Source: Croceibacterium atlanticum (GTDB lineage: Bacteria > Pseudomonadota > Alphaproteobacteria > Sphingomonadales > Sphingomonadaceae). From it: DNA of 64,000 bases. Both the position numbers and the translations under genes were made by a program. Positions 52,671-60,025 of the stretch are shown piece after piece (within the stretch, counting starts at the first letter, position 1; every line of letters begins with the position of its first letter). The notes under the pieces are model-generated. The model was not told the DNA's origin. It worked only from the letters and a program-made list of their open reading frames with translations, and searched no databases. The stretch lies in contig NZ_CP011452.2 of the NCBI RefSeq assembly GCF_001008165.2, forward strand, positions 1,426,001 through 1,490,000. The letters run 5' to 3'.

Positions 52671-52695
52671 AAAAAGGCGCGGATTGCTCCGCGCC
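52671..52695 (-). terminator. Rho-independent terminator after rpsU
   Basis: GGCGCGGA and TCCGCGCC form an 8-bp stem with a 4-base loop, and the minus strand continues with TTTTTTG. It lies in the rpsU-FKBP gap and should end the rpsU transcript. Confidence 0.9.
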
Positions 52696-52756
52696 CCCTT
52701 TGGCTTATCGGCCAGCCCGATACAAGGCTGGCGAACACGGCTGATGACAGCTTCGC

Positions 52757-52963
52757 TTAGCGAGCGCCGTCACGCTCCGCGCGCTTGCGCTCCAGCTTGC
52801 GGGCGCGGCGCACGGCGGCTGCCTTCTCGCGAGCGCGCTTCTCGCTCGGCTTTTCATAGTGGCGGCGCAGCTTCATCTCGCGATAAACACCTTCCCGCTG
52901 CAGCTTCTTCTTCAGTGCACGGAGGGCCTGCTCGACATTGTTATCGCGAACGACGATCTGCAT
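52757..52963 (-). CDS. rpsU: 30S ribosomal protein S21
   Basis: The 68-residue basic protein starts [25 protein letters not shown] and continues [20 protein letters not shown], the S21 signature. It binds 16S rRNA near the anti-Shine-Dalgarno end. It is a single gene with its own terminator. Confidence 0.96.
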   Translation of the reverse strand: MQIVVRDNNVEQALRALKKKLQREGVYREMKLRRHYEKPSEKRAREKAAAVRRARKLERKRAERDGAR

Positions 52964-53184
52964 AAATTCAAACCACCTTTTCTAAGTCCAGACGGGAGAG
53001 CCCGCGTGAGATCGGCGCGGGTTGCACCATTTATCTTCAAAACGAAAAAAGCGCCGAATCCGTTCCGGATCGGCCGCAACCGTGGCGCCAATAAGGGAAA
53101 GCGATGGGAAAGGCAAGGATTTGTGGCCAGTTCATTGCGACGATCCCCTTTCAACTCCACGCGCCTGCCGCTAAGCCCCCGCGG

Positions 53185-53592
53185 ATGAACCTTCCCAGCC
53201 CCCTGATGGCTTCCCTCCATGTCGCGATCGGCGGCGGTATCGGCGCTGTCCTGCGCTATAATCTCGGCCGCGCGATGACGCATTGGCTCGGCCCCACGGT
53301 CGTCACCGCTTTTCCATGGGCCACATTGGCCGTCAATGTCATCGGATCCCTGGCCATGGGCCTGCTGGCCGGCTATCTCGCCCGCCACGGCCATGGCGGG
53401 GAACAGGCCCGGTTGCTGATCGGCGTCGGCCTGCTGGGCGGTTTCACCACATTTTCCAGTTTCAGCCTGGAACTGATGCTGCTGATCGAACGCGGGCAGG
53501 CCGCGCAGGCCTTAATCTATGGTGCCGTTTCGGTGCTGGCGGGGCTGACCGCGCTTTATATCGGTCTTATTGCAATGCGGGTGGCAGGATGA
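53185..53592 (+). CDS. crcB: Fluoride channel CrcB/Fluc
   Basis: The 135-residue protein has four membrane helices. Motifs: GGGIGAVLRYNLGR, TLAVNVIGSLAMG (the central Asn-Gly) and GLLGGFTTFSSFSLEL, the pore phenylalanine motif. It exports F- as a dual-topology dimer. No fluoride riboswitch is evident upstream. An ATG seven codons later is another start candidate. Its stop overlaps rluC by ATGA. Confidence 0.95.
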   Translation: MNLPSPLMASLHVAIGGGIGAVLRYNLGRAMTHWLGPTVVTAFPWATLAVNVIGSLAMGLLAGYLARHGHGGEQARLLIGVGLLGGFTTFSSFSLELMLLIERGQAAQALIYGAVSVLAGLTALYIGLIAMRVAG

Positions 53593-54719
53593 ACGAACGG
53601 CAAACCCCCGATCAGGTGCGGCAGTTCACCGTGGCCGAAGATGATGACGGCATCCGCCTGGACCGCTGGTTCAAGCGGCATCTGCCGCAGATCGGCTTCG
53701 GCATGGTTTCCAAATGGGCCCGCACCGGGCAGATCCGGGTGGATGGCAAGCGCGCCAAGCCGGATGACCGGCTATCCGCCGGACAAGTGCTGCGCGTTCC
53801 GCCCGGCGGCGAAAACAGCGGCAAGCCCGCGCGCAAGAAGCGCGAACTGAGCCAGGAAGAAATGGCGCAGGCCGAAGCAATGCTGATCCATCGCGACAAG
53901 GCGGCGCTGGTGCTCAACAAACCCCCCGGCCTCGCCACGCAGGGCGGCACGAAGACGACGAAACATGTCGACGGGTTGCTGGATGCCTATGCCGGGGATG
54001 ACGAACCGCGCCCCCGGCTGGTCCACCGGCTGGACAAGGATACGTCGGGCGTGTTGCTCGTCGCCCGCACGCCCGGCAGTGCGGCCTTCTTTTCAAAGCG
54101 ATTCTCCGGCCGTTCCGCCAAGAAGATTTATTGGGCGCTGGTGGTCGGCGTGCCCGATATCCATGAAGGCACGATCGAAGCCCCGCTGGCCAAGCAGCCC
54201 GGATCCGGCGGGGAAAAAATGCATGTGGACGAAGAAGGCGGCCAGCCGGCCAAGACCCTGTATCGCGTGGTGGATCGCGCCGGAAACAAGGCCGCCTGGG
54301 TGGAATTGCAGCCGATGACCGGCCGCACGCACCAATTGCGCGCGCATATGGCGGCGATTGGCCACCCCATCGTGGGCGACGGCAAATATGGCGGCCAGGA
54401 TGCATTCCTGACCGGCACGATCAGCCGCAAGATGCATCTCCACGCGCGGCGGCTCATCATCGATTCGCCCGGTGGCGGGAAACTGGACGTAACCGCCCCC
54501 CTGCCCGAACATTTCACGGCCAGCATGGACCAGCTCGGCTTCGAGGAATCGAGCAGCAATGCGTCCCCCCTGGCGGAACCGCCGCCCGAACGGTCCCCCG
54601 CGGAAAAGAAGCAGGCCGCCCGCCAGCATGCGAAACAATATCGCAAGGCCCGCCGGGGCGAACGCCGGTCGCGCGGGCCCGCCGAAGGCAAGCCGAACAA
54701 GGGGAAAGGGCGCAAGTGA
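53589..54719 (+). CDS. rluC: RluA-family 23S rRNA pseudouridine synthase (RluC/RluD type)
   Basis: The 376-residue enzyme has an S4 RNA-binding domain (RLDRWFKRHLPQIGFGMVSKWART) and a catalytic core with the Asp in RLVHRLDKDTSGVLLVART. The TGRTHQLRAHMAAIGHPIVGD segment is the family motif II/III. A long basic tail (AEKKQAARQHAKQYRKARRGERR) ends it. RluC versus RluD cannot be fixed. Start overlaps crcB; its stop overlaps the HAD gene start (GTGA). Confidence 0.9.
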   Translation: MNERQTPDQVRQFTVAEDDDGIRLDRWFKRHLPQIGFGMVSKWARTGQIRVDGKRAKPDDRLSAGQVLRVPPGGENSGKPARKKRELSQEEMAQAEAMLIHRDKAALVLNKPPGLATQGGTKTTKHVDGLLDAYAGDDEPRPRLVHRLDKDTSGVLLVARTPGSAAFFSKRFSGRSAKKIYWALVVGVPDIHEGTIEAPLAKQPGSGGEKMHVDEEGGQPAKTLYRVVDRAGNKAAWVELQPMTGRTHQLRAHMAAIGHPIVGDGKYGGQDAFLTGTISRKMHLHARRLIIDSPGGGKLDVTAPLPEHFTASMDQLGFEESSSNASPLAEPPPERSPAEKKQAARQHAKQYRKARRGERRSRGPAEGKPNKGKGRK

Positions 54720-55372
54720 GCATCCGCCTCGCCGTATTCGATTGCGACGGAACCTTGAGCGATGGGCAGGCGGCCGTGTGCAAGGCGATGGATATAGCCT
54801 TCGCCGAAGCCGGGCTGCCCGCGCCGGACCGGCACCAGGTGCGCCGCATGGTCGGCCTCAGCCTGCCTCATGCAATTGCCCGCCTTGCCCCGGATGCCGG
54901 GGACGAGACGCAGATGATCGCCCTGCAAAGCTACAAGCACGCCTTCCGCAGTGCCCGGCTGGACGGATCGCTGCACGAACCGCTGTTTGACGGGATCGAG
55001 CAATTGCTGGCCAGCCTGCATGGCGCCGGCTGGGCGCTTGGCGTGGCGACAGGGAAATCCGATCGCGGATTGCAATCCACCCTCGCCACCCACGGCATTT
55101 CCGGCTTCTTTTCCACCCTGCAAACGGCCGACCGGCATCCGTCGAAACCGCATCCGGCCATGCTGGAACAGGCAATGGCCGATGCCATGGCGGAACCGCG
55201 CTCCACCGTGATGATCGGCGATACCGTGTTCGATGTGGAAATGGCGCAATCCGCCGGAGCGCGCGCGATCGGCGTCGCCTGGGGCTATCACGAGCCGGAA
55301 GAATTGCTGGCCGCCGGCGCGGAAGGCGTGGCCGAAACTGCCGCCCAACTGGAAGAAATGCTGAATGGCTGA
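54716..55372 (+). CDS. HAD-IA family hydrolase, phosphoglycolate phosphatase-like
   Basis: The 218-residue protein has motif I FDCDGTLSDGQ (nucleophile and acid Asp), motif II region VATGKSDRG, the motif III Lys in RHPSKPHP, and motif IV MIGDTVFDVEMAQSAG. The helical cap lies between motifs I and II. Gph-like activity is likely; other phosphate esters are possible. GTG start chosen from the GTGA overlap with rluC. Confidence 0.9.
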   Translation: MSIRLAVFDCDGTLSDGQAAVCKAMDIAFAEAGLPAPDRHQVRRMVGLSLPHAIARLAPDAGDETQMIALQSYKHAFRSARLDGSLHEPLFDGIEQLLASLHGAGWALGVATGKSDRGLQSTLATHGISGFFSTLQTADRHPSKPHPAMLEQAMADAMAEPRSTVMIGDTVFDVEMAQSAGARAIGVAWGYHEPEELLAAGAEGVAETAAQLEEMLNG

Positions 55373-55586
55373 TCCGGTGAATGAAGAAACCGCCCGCAAT
55401 CGCTGGCTGGTGATGAATCTGCTGCGGCTGGGCGGCGCGGGGATCGTGCTGATCGGGATGCTGATCGCCAACCGGACCTTCGATGCGCCGGAAGAGGCAG
55501 GCTATGCCCTGCTGGTGATCGGGCTGGTCAGCGTGTTCCTGGTGCCGCAGATCCTGGCCCGCAAATGGCGCAGTCCCGACCGATGA
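55365..55586 (+). CDS. Small two-helix membrane protein
   Basis: The 73-residue protein has two hydrophobic helices (LLRLGGAGIVLIGMLIAN and AGYALLVIGLVSVFLVPQIL) and an N-terminal polar segment. It overlaps the HAD gene by 8 bases and the ATP12 gene by ATGA, so it is almost certainly translated in the crcB-ATP12 operon. Function unknown. Confidence 0.82.
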   Translation: MADPVNEETARNRWLVMNLLRLGGAGIVLIGMLIANRTFDAPEEAGYALLVIGLVSVFLVPQILARKWRSPDR

Positions 55587-56278
55587 AGCGTTTCTGGGAA
55601 AACGTAACCGTGGAGGAAGCCGATAATGGCTTCCGCGTGGCGCTGGACGGGCGGCCCATCCGCACGCAAGGCGGCGGCGCGCAGATCGTGCCGACCCGCC
55701 CCCTGGCCGAAGCGCTGGCCGAAGAATGGCGTGCCCAGGGGGAGGAAGTGGACCCGAAAAGCTTCATCCTGCGCGATCTCGCCGATTTCGCGATCGACAA
55801 GGTCGCGCCCGCGCCGGAAGATACGATCGCTTCCCTGCTGCCTTTCGCGGAGACGGACACGCTCTGCTATCGCGCCGACCCGGAAGAACCCCTGTTCAAG
55901 CGGCAGGAAGATATGTGGGAGCCGATCCTGACCGCGTGTGAGACGCGCCACGCGATCCGTTTCGAACGCGCAAGCGGCGTGATCCACCGCCGCCAACCCG
56001 AAGAAACCCTTGCCCGTCTGGCAAGCCATCTGCGCGAACAGGATCATTTTTCGCTGGCGGCCCTGCGCACGCTGGCGCCACTGGCCGCTTCGATTGCCAT
56101 TGCCCTGGCCGCGCTGGAAGAAGGCGCGGATGCCGGCGCATTGTTCGCCGCCGCCAATTGCGAGGAAGACTGGCAGGCCGAATTATGGGGCTGGGATGAC
56201 CGCGCCCGGCAAGACCGGGCCGCGCGGCTGGCCGCCTTTGAAGCGGCGGCGCATTTCGCCCGGCTGGCACGGGGTTAG
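55583..56278 (+). CDS. ATP12 family chaperone
   Basis: The 231-residue protein matches alphaproteobacterial ATP12: KRFWENVTVEEADNGFRVALDGRPI, TRPLAEALAEEWRAQGEEVDP, ADTLCYR-like ETDTLCYRADPEEPL, and RQEDMWEPIL. Its mitochondrial relative helps assemble F1-ATPase alpha subunit. It ends the crcB-rluC-HAD-small membrane protein-ATP12 operon, where all genes overlap. Confidence 0.92.
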   Translation: MKRFWENVTVEEADNGFRVALDGRPIRTQGGGAQIVPTRPLAEALAEEWRAQGEEVDPKSFILRDLADFAIDKVAPAPEDTIASLLPFAETDTLCYRADPEEPLFKRQEDMWEPILTACETRHAIRFERASGVIHRRQPEETLARLASHLREQDHFSLAALRTLAPLAASIAIALAALEEGADAGALFAAANCEEDWQAELWGWDDRARQDRAARLAAFEAAAHFARLARG

Positions 56279-56383
56279 TCCCCCGCACCTTCCCACGCCG
56301 ACACGGATTCTATCATTCCCCCGGCTGGCCAAGACCGCCGGCCGGAAAGACCGCTGCATTGAACAAAAGCTGGTTCGGGCGAC

Positions 56384-56971
56384 TTAGCCGACCCATTCCG
56401 CGATTTGCGCGGCCACGTCGTTCGCGGCCTCGTTCAAAGCCGGACCGACGGCGTCCGCCTTGGCCGGAATGCCCGATACAACGCTTTCGAAACGGCGGGT
56501 GCGCAACTGGCCATCGGGCTGTTTCAGCACGGCATCGAAACGGACGATTGCACTGCCGCTTTGCGCATCATAGCCAAGATCGACGATCTGGCCGGAAAGC
56601 TGCGTCGCCGCTGCATATTGCAGATCTCCGCCATCCACGACCAGCCGTTCTCCACCGGCGCGAATCGTTTCGCTAAGCAGGCGCTGGAACAGCTTGGCGG
56701 GCTTATCCACCCACACGGCATCCTTCAGATAGGCGACGCTGGATGGATCGATCTGCACCGGCACGCGCGTAACGCTCAACCGCTGGGGCGCATCCGGTTC
56801 TATCACGGAAATCGCATTGCCCAGTTCACCCTGTGCGGCGTTGCCGACGGCCGTGACCTTTTCCGGCGTCAGTGTGAACAGCCGCTCCGGCGGTTCATTG
56901 CCCAGGCTGATACAGCCGGAAAGCGATATCGCCGCCGCCAGCATCACGGGAAGCCTTGCCAGTGAATTCAT
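56384..56971 (-). CDS. ABC transport auxiliary lipoprotein (MlaC/PqiC-type component of the mla operon)
   Basis: The 195-residue lipoprotein has the signal SLARLPVMLAAAISLSGC and the ABC-type transport auxiliary fold seen in PqiC (FTLTPEKVTAV; ISVIEPDAPQRLSVTRVPVQ). I chose the ATG preceded by AAGGGG at 9 bases; a GTG overlapping the mlaD stop (56995) and an ATG at 56989 are alternatives. It is the last gene of the mlaE-mlaF-mlaD set and likely links the complex to the outer membrane. Confidence 0.86.
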   Translation of the reverse strand: MNSLARLPVMLAAAISLSGCISLGNEPPERLFTLTPEKVTAVGNAAQGELGNAISVIEPDAPQRLSVTRVPVQIDPSSVAYLKDAVWVDKPAKLFQRLLSETIRAGGERLVVDGGDLQYAAATQLSGQIVDLGYDAQSGSAIVRFDAVLKQPDGQLRTRRFESVVSGIPAKADAVGPALNEAANDVAAQIAEWVG

Positions 56972-56991
56972 GGTCCGCTGCCCCTTCATGC

Positions 56992-57930
56992 TCACGGTTC
57001 GTAATCGGGCAGCTTCGTGCCGCCGACCACGGCGCCCGCCCCTTCATTTTCGATCTTTTCGGTGATTTCGCGCAATGCTTCGCTGGTGCGGCGCAAATCG
57101 CGCAGGGTCGCATCCGCTGCGGGCAGAGTGCTTTCCGCCAGCGATCTCGCCGCCGGGCGGGCATCTTCCAGCGTGCCCTGCAGCGCATCGGCCGCCAGGC
57201 GCGCGGATTGCAACGTCTTGCGCAATTCACCGGCCAGGCTTTCGCCTTCCTTGTTCAGCAAATTGTCGGTGGAATGCAGCGTGTCCTCGAACGCGGCCAG
57301 CGTTTCGGTCGACTGCGCCAGCGTGCCCTGCAATTCCTTCAGGGTCGCTTCCACCTGCGGCGATGTTTCGGCCAGCTGGGCCGTGATTCGGTCCGTATTG
57401 GCCAATATGCCGCTGATCGATTGCTGGTTATCGTCCGACAACAGCCGCGAAAGCCGGTCCGTCAGCGTGGCCAGCCGTTCCAGCAGCAAGGGGGCGCTGG
57501 CTAGGATTTCACCGATTGCGCCCGGCGTTGCGGGGATCACGGGCACGCCTTCCGGGCCGGGTTCGTTTATCGGCGGCGCACCGCGCACCGCCCCGCCCAG
57601 AGAGACATTGGAAACGCCGGTAAAGCTTGCCGAAATGGACGCGGTCGTTCCCTGCAGGATCGGGATCTCCTTGCGCAGCGCAACGCGCACGCGCACGAAT
57701 TCCGGGTCTTTCTTCCACAATTCGATCTGCGTCACCTGCCCGGCAGGCACGCCCTGGAAGGTCACTTCCGACCCATTGGCAAGGCCGCCGACGGACTGTT
57801 CGAAGAAAATGTCGTATTCCTTCAGGTCCCGCGAACCCAAACCGGCCAGCCAGACGAAGAAGGCCGCCAGCGCCGCCAGCAGCAACAAGGTCACAAGACC
57901 GACCCAAACGTGGTTTGCCCGCGTTTCCAT
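56992..57930 (-). CDS. mlaD: MCE-domain protein, MlaD-like substrate-binding subunit
   Basis: The 312-residue protein has an N-terminal membrane helix (VWVGLVTLLLLAALAAFFVWLA), an MCE domain (YDIFFEQSVGGLANGSEVTFQGVPAGQVTQI) and a long helical tail with SLLLERLATLTDRLSRLLSDDN and many Glu/Leu heptads. It forms the hexameric lipid-carrying ring over the MlaEF transporter. The long tail is typical of alphaproteobacterial members. Confidence 0.92.
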   Translation of the reverse strand: METRANHVWVGLVTLLLLAALAAFFVWLAGLGSRDLKEYDIFFEQSVGGLANGSEVTFQGVPAGQVTQIELWKKDPEFVRVRVALRKEIPILQGTTASISASFTGVSNVSLGGAVRGAPPINEPGPEGVPVIPATPGAIGEILASAPLLLERLATLTDRLSRLLSDDNQQSISGILANTDRITAQLAETSPQVEATLKELQGTLAQSTETLAAFEDTLHSTDNLLNKEGESLAGELRKTLQSARLAADALQGTLEDARPAARSLAESTLPAADATLRDLRRTSEALREITEKIENEGAGAVVGGTKLPDYEP

Positions 57931-57939
57931 GTGCTTGCC

Positions 57940-58839
57940 CTATGCCCCTCTGTCGGCGTTCTTGTCCACGGATTTCCCGGCTGTCGCACTGTGTTGTGCG
58001 GCGCGGGCCCGTGGGCCGTTGAAATATTCCTGGATCCACGGATGGTCGGTTTCGAGCAATTCCGGGATCGTGCCGACGGCAATCACCTTCTTGTCGGCCA
58101 GCACCGCCACCCGGTCGCAGATCGCGTACAGCGTGTCGAGATCATGCGTGATCAGGAAGATGGTGAGATCCAGCGTATCCGCCAGCTGACGGGTCAATTC
58201 ATCGAAATTGGACGCGCCGATCGGATCCAGGCCCGCGGTCGGCTCGTCCAGAAACAACACTTCCGGATCCAGCGCCAGCGCACGCGCCAGGCCGGCGCGC
58301 TTCTTCATCCCGCCGGACAGTTCAGACGGATATTTATGCGTCGCCTCTTCCGGCAGGCCAGTCATCACCACCTTGTAACGGGCGATTTCGTCCATCAGCT
58401 CCCGATCGAGTTCGGGATAGAACTGCTTGAGCGGGACTTCGACATTTTCCGCCACGGTCAAGGTGGAAAACAGCGCCCCGCCCTGGAACAGGACGCCCCA
58501 GCGGCTGCGCACGCCGATTGCCTCGTCCGGCGGCGCATCGGTGATATCGCGGCCGAATACTTCCACGCGCCCTTCATCCGGGCGTTGCAGCCCGATGATG
58601 GATCGCATCAGCACGGATTTGCCGCTGCCCGATCCGCCGACCACGCCCAGCACTTCCCCGCGCCGAACCTTCAGCGAAAGGTTTTCATGCACGACCTGCT
58701 CGCCAAAGGAATTGCGCAGCCCTTCGATCACGATAGGGTAATCGCCGGTGAAATGGCCCGGCGCCGGCGTGTGCGCATCTTCATGCGCATTCGCGTCTGC
58801 CGCCGCTTCGCCGTTCAAGGCTTCGTCCTTGTCGCTCAT
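57940..58839 (-). CDS. mlaF: MlaF-type ABC transporter ATPase
   Basis: The 299-residue ATPase has Walker A GVVGGSGSGKSVLMR, the Q-loop region VLFQGGALFSTLTVAEN, signature SELSGGMKKRAGLARALA, Walker B EVLFLDEPTAGLDP and the switch His in LITHDLDTLYAICDR. The first ~35 residues are an acidic leader. It drives lipid transport with MlaE. I used the ATG that overlaps the mlaE stop. Confidence 0.93.
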   Translation of the reverse strand: MSDKDEALNGEAAADANAHEDAHTPAPGHFTGDYPIVIEGLRNSFGEQVVHENLSLKVRRGEVLGVVGGSGSGKSVLMRSIIGLQRPDEGRVEVFGRDITDAPPDEAIGVRSRWGVLFQGGALFSTLTVAENVEVPLKQFYPELDRELMDEIARYKVVMTGLPEEATHKYPSELSGGMKKRAGLARALALDPEVLFLDEPTAGLDPIGASNFDELTRQLADTLDLTIFLITHDLDTLYAICDRVAVLADKKVIAVGTIPELLETDHPWIQEYFNGPRARAAQHSATAGKSVDKNADRGA

Positions 58840-59945
58840 CCCCATCCGATCTCGGTGAAGAATACCGCGAAAAACGCATCCAGCACGATGACCATGAAGA
58901 TTGCCTGCACCACTGCCTTGGTGGTCTTCAGCCCCACTTCCTCCGCATTGCCGGACACCTGCATGCCCTGATAGCAACCGGCCAGCGCCACGATCAGGCC
59001 GAAGACCGGCGCCTTGACCACGCCGATATAGAGATCGTGCAGCGGCACGACTTCCTGGATGCGTGAAAGGAAAGTCATGAAGGGAATGCCCAGCGTCAGG
59101 TCGGATACGACCGCGCCGCCGATGATCGCCACGACGGAGGAATAGAAGCCGAGCAGCGGCATCATCAGCACCGCCGCCAATATGCGGGGCAGGACCAGCG
59201 CCTCCATCGGGGAGACGCCGATAGTCCGCATGGCGTCGATCTCTTCGGTCAGCTTCATCGTGCCGATCTGCGCGGCAAAGGCAGAGCCGGACCGGCCCGC
59301 CACCATGATCGCCGTCATCAGCACGCCCAGTTCGCGCAAGGTGATCCGGCCGACCAGGTTCACCGTCAGGGTTTCGGCCCCGAACTGTGCCAGTTGCACC
59401 GCCCCCTGCTGGGCGATGACGATGCCGATCAAAAAGCTCATCAGCCCGATAATGCCGAGCGAATTGAGCCCCACCAGCTCCATCTGGCGCACCAGCGCAC
59501 GCAGCCGGAAACGCCGGGGGTGGATAAACATTGCGGCGGCAGAGGCGATTATCGCGCCGAGGAAACCCACGACGCGGACCACGCCCTGGCCCATTTCAAT
59601 CGTCCAGTCGCCCACATCTTCCAGCACGCGGCGCAATGTTGCCTTGCGTTCCGGGCGGATGGGAGCTTCACTGGCGGAGGAGCTGACGGCGTTCAGCAGG
59701 GTCTGGGCCTGCTCGCTCGCGCCTTCGATTCTTGCATCGAAGCGATCGGCAAAGCGGCTGATCAGCCAGGCCCCGACCGTATCGATCGCACCGACATTGG
59801 AAATATCGACGAATTGAACCGGCCCTTCAAAGGCGCGCAGCTGGCCGTCGATCCTCGCCACGGTCGAAATCAGGAACGGCCCTTCGAACGCAACGGTGGT
59901 ACGGCCGCCGGCTTCTTCAACGCTGAAATCGGCCCAATCGCGCAT
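58836..59945 (-). CDS. mlaE: MlaE-type permease with N-terminal STAS domain
   Basis: The 369-residue permease has an N-terminal STAS-like domain (residues 1-100; VQFVDISNVGAIDTVGAWLISRF) and a permease part with VVRVVGFLGAIIASAAAMF, EELDAMRTIGVSP-like EEIDAMRTIGVSPMEALVLPR and late helices. In E. coli the STAS protein MlaB is separate; fusion to the permease is common in alphaproteobacteria. It is the first gene of the mlaE-mlaF-mlaD-lipoprotein operon and divergent from valS. Confidence 0.94.
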   Translation of the reverse strand: MRDWADFSVEEAGGRTTVAFEGPFLISTVARIDGQLRAFEGPVQFVDISNVGAIDTVGAWLISRFADRFDARIEGASEQAQTLLNAVSSSASEAPIRPERKATLRRVLEDVGDWTIEMGQGVVRVVGFLGAIIASAAAMFIHPRRFRLRALVRQMELVGLNSLGIIGLMSFLIGIVIAQQGAVQLAQFGAETLTVNLVGRITLRELGVLMTAIMVAGRSGSAFAAQIGTMKLTEEIDAMRTIGVSPMEALVLPRILAAVLMMPLLGFYSSVVAIIGGAVVSDLTLGIPFMTFLSRIQEVVPLHDLYIGVVKAPVFGLIVALAGCYQGMQVSGNAEEVGLKTTKAVVQAIFMVIVLDAFFAVFFTEIGWG

Positions 59946-60025
59946 GATGGCAGGCTATGCGGGTAAAATGCTGCGACGGCAAGCGTTGCCACTGCGAAAG
60001 GACGCTGGCAAAGGCCCTTTCCACG

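Noticed and set aside
53090-53184. Fluoride riboswitch before crcB
   Set aside because: A GCGATGG string is present but the rest of the crcB RNA core is not.
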